DNA from: Acinetobacter terrae
Lineage (GTDB): Bacteria; Pseudomonadota; Gammaproteobacteria; Pseudomonadales; Moraxellaceae
NCBI RefSeq assembly: GCF_013004375.1
Contig: NZ_JABERI010000005.1
Span: 62,001 to 126,000 of the forward strand
Length of the DNA stretch: 64,000 nucleotides
Direction: 5' to 3'
The notes under the pieces were generated by a model. It was not told the origin of the DNA. It did no database searches and worked only from the letters and a program-made list of their open reading frames with translations. The first letter of the stretch is position 1. Each line of letters opens with the position of its first letter. Shown piece by piece: positions 9,189 to 18,914 of the stretch. Made by a program: the position numbers and the translations under genes.

Positions 9189-10118
9189 ATGAAAAAAATC
9201 GGTTTAGCCACTGCTTTATTATTAGCCATGACTGGTGCTCAAGCTTATCAAGTAGAAGTTCAAGGTAACGTAGGTTACTACGATGCTGAATTGAATGATG
9301 GTAACTATAACGTAGGTGCGCAAGGTACATACTACTTTAAAGATCTTAATACAACTAAAGGCCCTTTAGCCGAAGCAGCTTTTTTAAACCAAGCAAGTAG
9401 CGTAAGTGCTGGTTACAACTATGGTCGCTTATCTGCTGATATTGATACTGGAATTGCACAAGTTGGTACTTTAAATCTGAATGTTGACCAACATTCTTAC
9501 GGTGTTAAAGGCGAAACATACATTCCTACAAGTGTTGTACCTGTATATGCAAGTGCTTCTTACAACCACTCTATAACTGATGTAAAAAATAACGACAGCA
9601 TTCTTCTTGGACAACGTGATGATTCAGGTGATCGCTATGCCTTAGAATTAGGTGCGATGCTTGCACCTAACTTCTTATTTGCTGTAGGTTATACTAGTGT
9701 TTCAGCAAATGAATCATTAGACACTTTCAACATCTTAAACAACGGTTTAATGAGCGCTTCTATGGAAGCTCGTTCAATTGATGAAGACCAAGATGCAATT
9801 ACTGCACGTACTAAATACGTAGGTCCAATTGACGGTACTAACATGTCTTTAGGCTTTGAAGCAGGTATCGTTTACGGCGAAGATACTCTTTATAACTTAA
9901 AATCTGACCTTTATCTAACACCTAAATTCAGTGTAGGCGCATCTTATGCTGAAGGTAGCTACAAGAGCCGAACTCTTCCTACCTCTGCAACTGGTGTGAA
10001 TGTAAATTACTTCGTTACACCAGCTATTGGCTTAGGTGTAAGCTATGTGTATGCAAATGGTGAAAATGGCGCAAACGATGCTCAATTGGGTGGCGTAAAT
10101 GCTAAATTCCGCTTCTAA
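9189..10118 (+). CDS. omp33-36: Omp33-36 family outer-membrane porin
   Basis: A 309-residue outer-membrane beta-barrel. The signal peptide MKKIGLATALLLAMTGAQA is cleaved before YQVEVQG. The block GTYYFKDLNTTKGPLAEAAF (45-64) is the family signature seen in the A. baumannii 33-36 kDa porin, a water and nutrient channel also linked to virulence and carbapenem uptake. Alternating polar and hydrophobic strands run to the C-terminal FRF, the terminal phenylalanine being the barrel-assembly signal. It has its own promoter and terminator. Three shorter paralogues lie at 32-35 kb; this copy is the one closest to Omp33-36 itself. Confidence 0.88.
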   Translation: MKKIGLATALLLAMTGAQAYQVEVQGNVGYYDAELNDGNYNVGAQGTYYFKDLNTTKGPLAEAAFLNQASSVSAGYNYGRLSADIDTGIAQVGTLNLNVDQHSYGVKGETYIPTSVVPVYASASYNHSITDVKNNDSILLGQRDDSGDRYALELGAMLAPNFLFAVGYTSVSANESLDTFNILNNGLMSASMEARSIDEDQDAITARTKYVGPIDGTNMSLGFEAGIVYGEDTLYNLKSDLYLTPKFSVGASYAEGSYKSRTLPTSATGVNVNYFVTPAIGLGVSYVYANGENGANDAQLGGVNAKFRF

Positions 10119-10140
10119 TTGCTAATTAGAAAAAGAATTC

Positions 10141-10166
10141 AAAAAGGACTCAATTGAGTCCTTTTT
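10141..10166. terminator. Terminator between the porin and channel genes
   Basis: Perfect 11-bp stem AAAAAGGACTC / GAGTCCTTTTT with AATT loop, 22 bp after the porin stop. It is symmetric and can also serve the convergent channel gene. Confidence 0.85.
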
Positions 10167-10221
10167 TATTGTCTAGCTTTATTCAAATATAAAGCCATTA
10201 TTCTCATGAGTCACTCTACTC

Positions 10222-10914
10222 TTATTTATTAGCGTCATCCCGATTGGGTAAATGTGCAATGTATTGTAGAGCGATTAAACGCGAAACAATCAGTGCTAAG
10301 TACATGACACCACAAAACATTTGTAGCACTGCCAATACACGTGCAGGTGCACTCATCGGCATTAAATCAGACAATCCCGTTGCCGACTGTAAACTAAAAC
10401 TTAAAAACAATAAATCCAGCCACGTTTGTAAACCGGTCATATTTGGGTTGTGAAAACTACCCGGCACCAAAAGCTGGCATATGTTATATAAAAAGGCAAA
10501 ACCCCAAGCAAGCAGCGTAAATACTGCACCCGCAGCGAATAGTTCATCTCTGGTTAAATAACGGTCTTCGAACATATAACGCAATAAACCATATGCGGCA
10601 CTAAAATAGGCTGCAGCTTCGAAACCATGCGCCATCACTTGAAGCATCGAATGATCTAAGCCCAATAAAATCAGTGAAGAAAAAATTACTGCCCCACCGA
10701 CAAAACTCAGTCCTAAAATCGTAAACATCGGTGTTTGTCGAATGACTTTGGCAATCACCAGTAAAACCAAGACCCCTAAAAGCCAGGTCAGAGTCCGATA
10801 GGTCATACTGTAATTGACGGCCACTGATAATATTAAAATGAAAAATTGCAATAAGATCAGCCACGCTGAAGGTAATAAGCGGAAAATTTTCCAAACATCA
10901 ATAAAGGCCTGCAT
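10222..10914 (-). CDS. Ion-channel-like (Ion_trans_2) membrane protein
   Basis: A 230-residue inner-membrane protein with about six hydrophobic segments. The last part, LFLSFSLQSATGLSDLMPMS followed by a long hydrophobic helix, has the pore-loop plus inner-helix layout of two-TM potassium channels. The usual filter T-x-G-Y-G-D is replaced by A-T-G-L-S-D, so potassium selectivity is doubtful. The transported ion is unknown. It stands alone and is separated from the porin by a shared terminator. No cytoplasmic RCK or cyclic-nucleotide domain is attached. Confidence 0.65.
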   Translation of the reverse strand: MQAFIDVWKIFRLLPSAWLILLQFFILILSVAVNYSMTYRTLTWLLGVLVLLVIAKVIRQTPMFTILGLSFVGGAVIFSSLILLGLDHSMLQVMAHGFEAAAYFSAAYGLLRYMFEDRYLTRDELFAAGAVFTLLAWGFAFLYNICQLLVPGSFHNPNMTGLQTWLDLLFLSFSLQSATGLSDLMPMSAPARVLAVLQMFCGVMYLALIVSRLIALQYIAHLPNRDDANK

Positions 10915-11154
10915 TTACAACTCCAAGACATTGCTGTTTTTGTTTATTATGCTGTTTTCTTTATTTTTCATCTGATTAACTTAGCATGAATTAACCACTA
11001 TACCAGTGACACATTTGTATGAAAATCTATATAAAAATCACAAAAAAAATCCTTAACAAATGCTCCCTAATTAAATTTCGGCATGATATTTCCCAATATA
11101 AAAATTCGGATTAGCTTCAAATAAATCGATTAAATTTAAAAAAATATTTTATCA

Positions 11155-11200
11155 ATCAAACATATCTTGAATATCAAACATATCTTGAATATCAAACAAT
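11155..11200. repeat. 18-bp direct tandem repeat, 2.5 copies
   Basis: The unit ATCAAACATATCTTGAAT occurs perfectly at 11155-11172 and 11173-11190, with a partial third copy to 11200. It abuts the actP terminator. It looks like slipped-strand duplication; no function is evident. Confidence 0.8.
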
Positions 11201-11226
11201 AAAAAAGTCCCTAAAGGGACTTTTTT
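11201..11226 (-). terminator. Terminator of yjcH-actP
   Basis: Perfect 11-bp stem AAAAAAGTCCC / GGGACTTTTTT with loop TAAA, 19 bp beyond the actP stop codon on the minus strand. Confidence 0.85.
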
Positions 11227-11245
11227 ATGAGTTCAATTTTGAGTC

Positions 11246-12961
11246 TTAGTGATCAGATGCACCTGATGCGCCAATACCTGTCATTGAACGAACATACTGT
11301 GCGTCAAATGCCTTACGCTCTGCTTGTGCACGTGCTGAATTATCAGTCACAGAGAACAACCAGCAGCAGAAGAATGACAATGGCATAGCGAAGATCGCAG
11401 GACCGTTAAATGGATTGATTGGCGTATCAGAGATACCTAATGTATCCACCCACACGGCTTTAGACAGAACAATCAACAGCACTGCAAGCCCTAGACCCAC
11501 GACACCACCAATAACCGCACCGCGCGTGGTTAAACCTTTCCAGAACATTGAAAGTACAAGTACCGGGAAGTTGGCACATGCAGCCACCGAAAATGCCAAA
11601 CCGACCATGAAGGCAACGTTTTGCTTCTCGAACAAAATGCCCAAAATCATCGCAAAAATTGCAAGACCTAAAGTCGCAATTTTTGACATACGAAGTTCAG
11701 ATTCAGGGGTAGTGCGCCCTTTTCTGAATACGTTTGCATACAAGTCATGTGAAATTGCTGAAGCACCAGACAATGTCAAACCTGCAACCACTGCAAGAAT
11801 CGTTGCGAATGCCACTGCTGAAATGAAGCCCATGAACAAGTCACCGCCAAGCGCATCACTCAAGTGCACCGCAGCCATGTTGTTACCACCAACAAGCTCT
11901 AACTTGCCAGTCACTGCCATTTTCGCCACATCAAGGAATTGCGGGTTATTCGATACATACATAATCGCACCGAAACCAATGATGAAGGTTAAAAGGTAGA
12001 AATAACCAATGAAACCTGTTGCAACCACGACTGATTTACGTGCTTCTTTGGCATCCTTCACCGTAAAGAAACGCATTAAAATGTGCGGTAAACCGGCAGT
12101 ACCAAACATCAATGCAAGACCTAGAGAGATTGCATCAAGTGGATTTGCTGCCAACTTGCCCGGCCCCATGATATTTCCGGCTTCTGCCAAACTTACATCA
12201 TGGACTTTAGAGAAGATTTGAATCGATTGTTCAAACATTTCAGTGAAGCTGAAGCCCACACCTTTCATAACCATGAATGCCATGAAGCTCGCGCCTGAAA
12301 GCAACATCACCGCCTTGATGATTTGTACCCAAGTGGTTGCCAACATACCGCCGAAAATCACGTAAGCCATCATCAGCAAGCCAACAATCACGACTGCGAT
12401 ATTATAGTTCAAACCAAACAGCAGTTTGATCAGCTGACCTGCACCGACCATCTGAGCGATAAGGTAGAACGCAACAACAACAAGTGAGCTCACGGCTGCC
12501 AAAGTACGCACTGGCTTTTCTGCCAAGCGGAAAGATACCACGTCAGATAAGTTGAATTTACCTAAGTTACGCAGACGTTCAGCCACCAGGAACAATACGA
12601 TTGGCCAACCCACCATGAAACCAAGTGAGTAAAGTAAACCGTCAAAACCTGAACTGAACACAAGTGCAGAAATCCCAAGGAACGAAGCAGCTGACATATA
12701 GTCACCGGCAATCGCCAAACCATTTTGGAAACCTGAAATACCACCACCGGCAGTATAGAAATCTGTGGTACTGGTGGTTTGCTTCGCTGCCCATTTGGTA
12801 ATCACCAAGGTAAAGGCAACAAAAATTACAAACATGATAATGGCATGCCAGTTGGTTGCCTGCTGCTCAGCAGCCCCGAGATCTGGGCCAGCCATGACCA
12901 TACCCGACATGAGCAGTGTTGATGCTGCAAGGGCTTGAGCCTTCAATGAATTCCATTTCAT
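11246..12961 (-). CDS. actP: Cation/acetate symporter ActP
   Basis: A 571-residue sodium:solute symporter (SLC5 family) with about 13 membrane segments, which imports acetate and other short carboxylates. Typical stretches are [32 protein letters not shown] and [14 protein letters not shown]. The N-terminus [20 protein letters not shown]...AGPD resembles the cleavable leader of ActP proteins. The ATG at 12961 is chosen because AAGGACC stands before it; the longer frame to 12988 runs into yjcH. The gene begins one base after the yjcH stop, so the pair is an operon. Its neighbour crbS encodes the probable sensor controlling acetate uptake. Confidence 0.93.
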   Translation of the reverse strand: MKWNSLKAQALAASTLLMSGMVMAGPDLGAAEQQATNWHAIIMFVIFVAFTLVITKWAAKQTTSTTDFYTAGGGISGFQNGLAIAGDYMSAASFLGISALVFSSGFDGLLYSLGFMVGWPIVLFLVAERLRNLGKFNLSDVVSFRLAEKPVRTLAAVSSLVVVAFYLIAQMVGAGQLIKLLFGLNYNIAVVIVGLLMMAYVIFGGMLATTWVQIIKAVMLLSGASFMAFMVMKGVGFSFTEMFEQSIQIFSKVHDVSLAEAGNIMGPGKLAANPLDAISLGLALMFGTAGLPHILMRFFTVKDAKEARKSVVVATGFIGYFYLLTFIIGFGAIMYVSNNPQFLDVAKMAVTGKLELVGGNNMAAVHLSDALGGDLFMGFISAVAFATILAVVAGLTLSGASAISHDLYANVFRKGRTTPESELRMSKIATLGLAIFAMILGILFEKQNVAFMVGLAFSVAACANFPVLVLSMFWKGLTTRGAVIGGVVGLGLAVLLIVLSKAVWVDTLGISDTPINPFNGPAIFAMPLSFFCCWLFSVTDNSARAQAERKAFDAQYVRSMTGIGASGASDH

Positions 12962-12962
12962 A

Positions 12963-13295
12963 TTAGTGCGGTCCTTTTTCATTCGCAATTGCTTCTACTT
13001 CTCTCATTGCTTCTTTTGTTAACGGATCTAACTTATTGTTAGCAATATAGGAATACACACCGCAGAGTAGAAATGATAATACGATGATGCTTAGACCCAG
13101 TGGCATGCCCCACGTTGTTACACCACCGCTAAAAGAACTCATTAAGAATTCTTTGTTATAACCGACGAGCAGCATGAAACCCACGTAGACGAACAACATA
13201 ATTGCTGTAAGTGTCCAGCTCAGTGTGCTTTTTTTACTGACCATCTGTTTAAATTTTGGATTCTGTAGAATTTGCTCTACCTGTCTCTCATCCAT
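12963..13295 (-). CDS. yjcH: DUF485 membrane protein YjcH
   Basis: A 110-residue protein with two membrane segments (about residues 30-52 and 62-88) and a charged C-terminal tail. The DUF485 family is nearly always encoded directly before actP, as here, and is thought to assist the acetate symporter. The ATG at 13295 has AGGAG eight bases upstream, whereas the alternative TTG two codons earlier does not, so the ATG is preferred. It is transcribed divergently from crbS across 185 bp. Confidence 0.9.
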   Translation of the reverse strand: MDERQVEQILQNPKFKQMVSKKSTLSWTLTAIMLFVYVGFMLLVGYNKEFLMSSFSGGVTTWGMPLGLSIIVLSFLLCGVYSYIANNKLDPLTKEAMREVEAIANEKGPH

Positions 13296-13480
13296 AACCA
13301 ATGCTCCTGTTTGTGCCCAGCCTTAGGCGCTATTTTTTAATTCGAATTATTACGTTGTATAACTTAACAATCTTGTTGGGTAGTTGTAATTAATACTTTG
13401 GTCGTTAAATTTTAACCAATTACACTGGTCAGATTATCAGATAGGGTATGATTACGATATAGTTTTACACTGTAGGCAAT

Positions 13481-16400
13481 ATGAACAGCTGGCTCATCAT
13501 CGGGGTTCTCGCCCTCTATATCGCATTACTTTTTATCTGTGCATTTTTTGGGGAAAAACACGCGAGTCGATTAAGTACCCGTGGTCGCATGCTACTCTTT
13601 AGTTTAACTTTAGGGGTTTACTGTTCATCCTGGACATTCTATGGTGCGACCGGTGCCGCTGTTCGTGAAGGGATTATCTTCCTGCCGATTTATTTGGGAC
13701 CGCTAATCTTTGTCGGGGTCGGTTATGATATTTGGCGACGTTTGGGTCGAGTACGTCAGCATCATGCCATTTCATCGATTGCCGACTTTGTTGCCGCTCG
13801 TTATGGCAAAAGTGGGACTTTGGCATCCCTGGTCACCATTCTTGCCGTCATCGCGATTATCCCCTATTTGGCCTTGCAGCTTAGAGCGATTGCCTTAAGT
13901 GCTGCGGTAATTCTGCAACAGGATTCTGGTATAGAAAGTACCACCAATGGCGTGCTGTTTTTAACTGGGATATTAGCCATTTTGGCCATGATTTTTGGGA
14001 CCCGGCAAATTGCCAATACCGAACAACATGGCGGTTTAATGTTGGCCGTTGCATTTGAGTCCTTTGTTAAATTATTTGCTTTAATTTGTGTTGCGTTATT
14101 TTTTGTGTTTGATGCTCCCGGTAATCTGGGACAAATTTCAAGTGATGTCGCAAATACCTTTAAAGAGGTTCAACTGTTTGGTGTACCGGAAACTTTTTGG
14201 GTACAAACGGTATTGGCAGCACTCGCAATCATTTGTTTGCCGCGCCAATTCCATGTGGCTGTGGTTGAATTACGCGATGAAAAACATATTCGTGGGGCAC
14301 GTCGCTGGTTTGCAACTTATCTGATTCTCACCACCATCGCGATTATTCCCATTGCCAGTTGGGCATTACATGCAGCACCGCACTTTTTAGCCATTCCCGA
14401 TGTTGCCGTTCTATCCTTACCGCTCAGTTATAATCAGGACTGGTTGACGCTATTGGCCTTCCTGGGTGGTTTTTCTGCATCAACAGGCATGTTGTTGGTG
14501 TCCTCGGTCGCTTTGTCAATTATGCTCAGTAATGACCTGATTATGCCGGCACTCTGGCGCACGGGCATACTTTCACGTCACGATAAACGTCTGCCTTTGG
14601 TACTGAAATTTACCCGTCGCATCTGCATTTTAGCCGTCATGTTATTGGGCTTCCTGTTCTTCCATTTCTTTAATGACATTGACCAACTCTCTGTTTTTGG
14701 CTTGCTCGCGTTTAGTGCAGTCGCACAATTCTCCCCTGCCCTGATTGGTGGACTCTACTGGCGTGGTGGCAGCAAACAAGGGGTTTATGCAGGTCTGATT
14801 ACTGGTTTTGTGATGTGGGCATATACCTTGCTGTTACCCACCGTACTGCGTAGCTTGCCTGCTGAATACAGCCAATTTTCCCAACAATTCCTGAGTCTGG
14901 GACCTTTTGGGATTAACTGGTTACGTCCAGAAGCCTTGCTCGGTTTTCAGTCTTTTGCAGCATTGACCCATGGCGTGGTCTGGTCTTTAGGTCTGAATAT
15001 CCTGCTCTATGTTTGGGTATCTCGAATTTTCCGCCCAAGTATTGCAGAACAAATTCAAGCGGAAAGTTTCTTCTATTATGAAACCAAGCCCTTACCCTCC
15101 CACAGTACAACCAGTGACATTAATTACCTACAGCATGATGTTGCCCGTCTAAAAGTGGGCGATTTAATTGCCCTCGCCAAACGGATTACTGGCGAAGGCC
15201 CCACGACAAAAGCCTTCCGCCAATTCTGTGCGCAAAACAATGTCATCCTGAATGAAAACAGCAGTGCCAATGGCATGTGGTGGCGCTTCACCGAGCAATA
15301 TCTGGCAGGAACCATCGGTTCCGCTTCCGCACGTACCCTGCTCACCACTGCAATGGTGAATAATGGTTTAGCCCTCGGTCAGGTGGCAAATATTCTGGAT
15401 CAGGCATCGCAATGGCAGCGTTTTAACCAAAACCTGATCATGACCATGATCGACCATATGACCCAAGGGGTCAGCGTGGTGGATGAAAATATGTGTCTGG
15501 TGGCGTGGAATAATCAATATCTGAAACTGTTCGATTATCCAAAAGACATTGTCTATGTCGGCTGCCCAATTGCAGATTTAATTCGCTATAACGCAGAACG
15601 TGGTGAATGCGGTCCGGGTTCTGTTGAAGAACACGTCCGTAAACGGATTCACTGGATGGCGATGGGTAGCGCGCATGAATTTGAACGGATTCGTAAAGAT
15701 GGCCGGGTGATTCAGATGCGTGGTAATCCAATTGAAGGCGGTGGTTTCGTGACCACTTTTGCCGATATTACCGCGTTCCGTGAAAATGAAGCCATGCTTG
15801 AAGGGCGAGTTCAGGATCGAACCCAGCAGCTTGCCAATGCGCTTTCCGAGCAACAATTGGCACGCGAACAAGCCGACCGTGCCAACATGTCGAAAAGTCG
15901 CTTTATTGCAGCGGCCAGTCATGACTTGTTACAACCGATGCATGCCGCGCGTTTGTTTAGTACAGCTTTAGAACAAAGCGTTCAGTCGGATGAAGACCGC
16001 AAGACATTACAACAACTTGATCGTGCCTTGCATGGTGCAGAAAGCATGTTGTCTGCCCTACTGGATATTGCCCGTTTGGAAGGGGGTACGATTCAACCGA
16101 AACGTCAATCTTATCCACTGCATGACTTGCTTAGTGATTTAGAATTGCAATTTAAATCGATTGCGGCGCAACGTGGCATTAAATTCAGTGTGCATGATGC
16201 AAAATTCTGGATTGATACCGATCCGCAATGGATTCGCCGTATTATTCAAAACTTTGTCAGCAATGCATTACGTTATACCGCTAAAGGCAAGGTGATTGTC
16301 GGCGTACTGCGTTCAGCAGAAAAACCTAACAATATTCGTATTGGGGTTTGGGATACAGGTCCCGGGATTGCTGAAGAACAACGGATTAAGCTTTTCCAGG

Positions 16401-16972
16401 AATTCGAACGCTGTGGCCATACCTCGCCTTGGGGTGAGCAAGGTCTGGGACTCGGCTTAGCCATTGTGCAACGCATGACCAGCCTGCTGGACTATCCGGT
16501 ACACGTCTATTCCGAATATGGCAAAGGCTCTTGCTTCATGATTGAAGTACCACTCGTGGAAGCACCGAAAGTGGTGGCAACACCAGTCCAGGCGATTCCA
16601 CTGAAAAGCAAAGCCTATAAAATTTTATGTTTAGATAATGATGAAACCATTCTGGAAGGGATGTCTACATTATTGACTAAATGGGGCTATCAAGTGTTTA
16701 AGGCGACTGAGCCTGAACAAGCGCTAGAACTGATTCAGCAAGAAAACATTCAGGTATGGTTGGTCGATCAGCATTTGAATAACGGTAAAATTGGTTTAGA
16801 TTTCATTCTGGAAAATCGTCAAGAGCAAGTTCCTGTGGCGCTGATTACTGCAGATTCTGACCCTGAACTTCCACAACATTTGAAAGAACTGAATATTGTG
16901 CTGCTGAAAAAACCCTTAAAACCGGCATCGCTTCGGTCATGGTTATCTGGATTAAAAATTTCCAGTCCTTAA
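13481..16972 (+). CDS. crbS: Acetate-switch sensor histidine kinase CrbS (SLC5-PAS-HK-REC)
   Basis: A 1163-residue hybrid sensor. Residues 1 to about 510 form a 13-helix SLC5/sodium-solute symporter domain. A linker and a PAS domain (about 655-760, MTQGVSVVDENMCLVAWNN) follow. The HisKA box ASHDLLQPMHAARLF has the phospho-accepting H814; the ATPase boxes are NFVSNALRYTAKG, DTGPGIAEEQ and GLGLGLAIVQRM. A C-terminal receiver has D1096 in WLVDQHLN and K in LLKKPLKP. This layout is that of CrbS (Vibrio, Shewanella) and MxtR/CbrA-like kinases (Pseudomonas). CrbS with CrbR activates acs. The flanking actP, crbR and acs genes support CrbS over CbrA. Confidence 0.85.
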   Translation: MNSWLIIGVLALYIALLFICAFFGEKHASRLSTRGRMLLFSLTLGVYCSSWTFYGATGAAVREGIIFLPIYLGPLIFVGVGYDIWRRLGRVRQHHAISSIADFVAARYGKSGTLASLVTILAVIAIIPYLALQLRAIALSAAVILQQDSGIESTTNGVLFLTGILAILAMIFGTRQIANTEQHGGLMLAVAFESFVKLFALICVALFFVFDAPGNLGQISSDVANTFKEVQLFGVPETFWVQTVLAALAIICLPRQFHVAVVELRDEKHIRGARRWFATYLILTTIAIIPIASWALHAAPHFLAIPDVAVLSLPLSYNQDWLTLLAFLGGFSASTGMLLVSSVALSIMLSNDLIMPALWRTGILSRHDKRLPLVLKFTRRICILAVMLLGFLFFHFFNDIDQLSVFGLLAFSAVAQFSPALIGGLYWRGGSKQGVYAGLITGFVMWAYTLLLPTVLRSLPAEYSQFSQQFLSLGPFGINWLRPEALLGFQSFAALTHGVVWSLGLNILLYVWVSRIFRPSIAEQIQAESFFYYETKPLPSHSTTSDINYLQHDVARLKVGDLIALAKRITGEGPTTKAFRQFCAQNNVILNENSSANGMWWRFTEQYLAGTIGSASARTLLTTAMVNNGLALGQVANILDQASQWQRFNQNLIMTMIDHMTQGVSVVDENMCLVAWNNQYLKLFDYPKDIVYVGCPIADLIRYNAERGECGPGSVEEHVRKRIHWMAMGSAHEFERIRKDGRVIQMRGNPIEGGGFVTTFADITAFRENEAMLEGRVQDRTQQLANALSEQQLAREQADRANMSKSRFIAAASHDLLQPMHAARLFSTALEQSVQSDEDRKTLQQLDRALHGAESMLSALLDIARLEGGTIQPKRQSYPLHDLLSDLELQFKSIAAQRGIKFSVHDAKFWIDTDPQWIRRIIQNFVSNALRYTAKGKVIVGVLRSAEKPNNIRIGVWDTGPGIAEEQRIKLFQEFERCGHTSPWGEQGLGLGLAIVQRMTSLLDYPVHVYSEYGKGSCFMIEVPLVEAPKVVATPVQAIPLKSKAYKILCLDNDETILEGMSTLLTKWGYQVFKATEPEQALELIQQENIQVWLVDQHLNNGKIGLDFILENRQEQVPVALITADSDPELPQHLKELNIVLLKKPLKPASLRSWLSGLKISSP

Positions 16973-16991
16973 GCCTAAACTGTAAAACTGG

Positions 16992-17027
16992 ACGTCCATT
17001 TCAAATTGATGAAATGGACGTTTTTTT
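16992..17027 (+). terminator. Terminator of crbS
   Basis: Perfect 12-bp stem ACGTCCATTTCA / TGAAATGGACGT with a 6-base loop, followed by seven T's, 20 bp after the crbS stop. Confidence 0.9.
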
Positions 17028-17284
17028 ACACATCTACATCTATGATTACGCGTACTGGCAATTTAATTTTCCACCTAGGCAAAACTGTTGAAAAAGTCTT
17101 ATTTTCAGGTCTGTTGCATTGACCAAAAACTCCAACTGCGTATTTTCTATGGCAAAGAACATCAAAATTCAAATATACACTTGTATAATTAGTTACAATT
17201 TCACAAGCCATTATTATTAAAAGTATTTTTTAAATAAAAAGCCACTCTATAACTTTAGTCGTATTCCGTTCGTCGCCATCCTGG

Positions 17285-17365
17285 CTCATATATGAGAGCA
17301 ACAAATGATCAGTTTAATTTCTGTATCAGTACGTACATCAAAACACTGCCCAAGAAACTGATCAT
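17285..17365 (+). promoter_or_regulatory. Two inverted repeats before the unknown gene
   Basis: First, CTCATATATGAG (17285-17296) is a perfect 12-bp palindrome. Second, ATGATCAGTTT (17305-17315) and AAACTGATCAT (17355-17365) form a perfect 11-bp inverted repeat 39 bases apart, ending 24 bases before the start codon at 17390. The second pair could be a leader hairpin or paired operator half-sites. The binding factor is unknown. Confidence 0.45.
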
Positions 17366-17389
17366 CATAGAAAAATCCAGGAGTTTAAG

Positions 17390-18157
17390 ATGAACATTTC
17401 TGAAGCCAGAAGCCATGGCGTAGATCAATCGCAACAATTTTACCGTCAATATGGTGCCAATGCCCTGTTACCTGAAATTCAATGGACTGAATTATTTAAG
17501 CCCAGCCACTTGAAAGATACTCACATTCAGGCATTAAATACCTTGTATCAAAGTGCTGTTCCGCTTGCATTACAAGTGTTTGATGAGTTGAATTTTGATG
17601 TATTCAGCCCCGCAGCCTATAAACCGCAAGGCTTGGGTCTATTTGATCGACTTGCTGAACAAGAAGATAAGCTGATTCAATCCTTAAAAGCCGAATCTAA
17701 AGACCTAACTGATCAAGTCCGTCACCAGATTTGGAGCATGTTATTGCGTGGGGGTGCGGTGCTGGTCTTTAAAGCATGGCTTGGAAAAGTAAAAACCGAT
17801 GAAAATCTGCTCGATACCACACAATTTGATGAATTGTCTGACCTGCTTTTTATTAAAACCCCACCTTTTGAATTGGCAAAGCGCTTAGATGTAAATAGCC
17901 ATGCCAATGAAGATCATATTTTCCTGCTGTATGGCAGTGATGTCTATTTAGACCGTTTTAACAGCTTAGAAACCGCGGCTTTATTTGTCGATTTAGGCGT
18001 GTACGATGCCGCATTTTTAAGTTTAAGAGATGAGAGCGTGGCTGAATATCTGAAAGAGAAAGCGTATGTCTCTCAAGAGCAAATTGATGATCTGCAATGT
18101 GCATTAAATCCATTATTTTGCACAGACCATACTCCCAGACAAAGCTGCGTCGCGTAA
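17390..18157 (+). CDS. Protein of unknown function between crbS and crbR
   Basis: A 255-residue soluble-looking protein that I do not recognise. It has no signal peptide or clear membrane segment. It is rich in acidic residues and leucine, largely helical, with one hydrophobic patch (SMLLRGGAVLVFKAWLG near 119-135) and three cysteines close to the C-terminus. AGGAG stands about eight bases before the ATG. It has its own terminator and upstream inverted repeats, so it seems to be a regulated single gene. Its placement inside the acetate-sensing cluster hints at a related role, but that is inference from position only. Confidence 0.6.
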   Translation: MNISEARSHGVDQSQQFYRQYGANALLPEIQWTELFKPSHLKDTHIQALNTLYQSAVPLALQVFDELNFDVFSPAAYKPQGLGLFDRLAEQEDKLIQSLKAESKDLTDQVRHQIWSMLLRGGAVLVFKAWLGKVKTDENLLDTTQFDELSDLLFIKTPPFELAKRLDVNSHANEDHIFLLYGSDVYLDRFNSLETAALFVDLGVYDAAFLSLRDESVAEYLKEKAYVSQEQIDDLQCALNPLFCTDHTPRQSCVA

Positions 18158-18202
18158 TCTAAAGCGCTAAATGCTTTGATTTTCAAAACATCCCTCGCAA
18201 TA

Positions 18203-18231
18203 AAAAAGGCACTTTCATCAAGTGCCTTTTT
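18203..18231. terminator. Terminator between unknown gene and crbR
   Basis: Twelve-bp stem AAAAAGGCACTT / AAGTGCCTTTTT with a 5-base loop, symmetric, serving the plus-strand unknown gene and the convergent crbR. Confidence 0.88.
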
Positions 18232-18254
18232 CGTTCAATGTTGTGTTTATCAGA

Positions 18255-18914
18255 TTACATTCTCTTTTCTTCAATATTTAACGCACTGATCGCCAATACT
18301 GCCTGAGTACGGTTTTGTACATTCAATTTACGGAAAATGGCAGTGACATGCGCTTTAATGGTTGCTTCAGAGACATCGAGCTCATAAGCAATCTGTTTAT
18401 TCAGTAAACCTTCAGCCACCATCATCAATACACGGAATTGTTGCGGTGTAAGTGATTGAATACGTTCTGCCAGTGCGGTTTCATCTGCTGCACGTGGATC
18501 AAAATTCAGGTTGGCAGGCAAGTTTGGCGGTAACCAGATGTCACCTTCCAGCACCTGGCGAATCGCCTCACCAATATGGCTTGGATGTGCTGATTTAGGA
18601 ATATAGCCCATTGCACCATGTGCAATGGCACGTTGAATAATTGAAGTTTCTTCATGGGCAGAAACCACAATAATTGGAATCGAGGGATATTGTGCACGGA
18701 CGTGAACCAAAGCTGAAAAGCCCGAAGCCCCTGGTAAATTTAAATCCAATAAAACCAAATCCGGTTCCGGTCCGTTATCTAAGCGTTCATACAACTCATT
18801 TACTGCAGCTGTTTCATGAATTTGAGCTTGCGGTAAGCTGTAACGAACGGCCTGAATTAAGGCATGACGAAACAACGGATGGTCATCAACGATTAAAATA
18901 TTCATAAGCGACAT
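18255..18914 (-). CDS. crbR: LuxR-type response regulator CrbR (ErdR-like)
   Basis: A 219-residue response regulator. The receiver has the acidic pair DD at 10-11, phospho-accepting D57 in LVLLDLNLPG and the conserved lysine in YIPKS. The C-terminal LuxR/GerE helix-turn-helix spans about 153-205 (LTPQQFRVLMMVAEGLLNKQ ... TIKAHVTAIFRKLNVQNRTQ). It matches the CrbR/ErdR/AgmR group that activates acetyl-CoA synthetase genes in response to CrbS/MxtR. It lies 1.3 kb from crbS and 4 kb from acs. An ATG three codons inside (18905) is a possible alternative start; neither has a clear ribosome binding site. Confidence 0.82.
   Translation of the reverse strand: MSLMNILIVDDHPLFRHALIQAVRYSLPQAQIHETAAVNELYERLDNGPEPDLVLLDLNLPGASGFSALVHVRAQYPSIPIIVVSAHEETSIIQRAIAHGAMGYIPKSAHPSHIGEAIRQVLEGDIWLPPNLPANLNFDPRAADETALAERIQSLTPQQFRVLMMVAEGLLNKQIAYELDVSEATIKAHVTAIFRKLNVQNRTQAVLAISALNIEEKRM

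Larger units (their letters stand above)
10915..11245. other. Intergenic region between channel gene and actP
   Basis: About 330 bp, A+T-rich. It contains the promoter region of the channel gene, the 18-bp tandem repeat at 11155-11200 and the actP terminator at 11201-11226. No gene is seen. Confidence 0.6.
16973..17389. other. Intergenic region between crbS and the unknown gene
   Basis: About 420 bp. It starts with the crbS terminator (16992-17027). A short minus-strand frame at 17026-17211 looks random. The right half carries two inverted repeats (17285-17365) just before the next gene. Confidence 0.55.

Noticed and set aside
17026..17211. A 61-codon minus-strand frame and a sequence resembling insertion-sequence ends (GGTCTGTTGCATTG)
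   Set aside because: No transposase similarity, no paired inverted end or target duplication, and the frame overlaps the crbS terminator.
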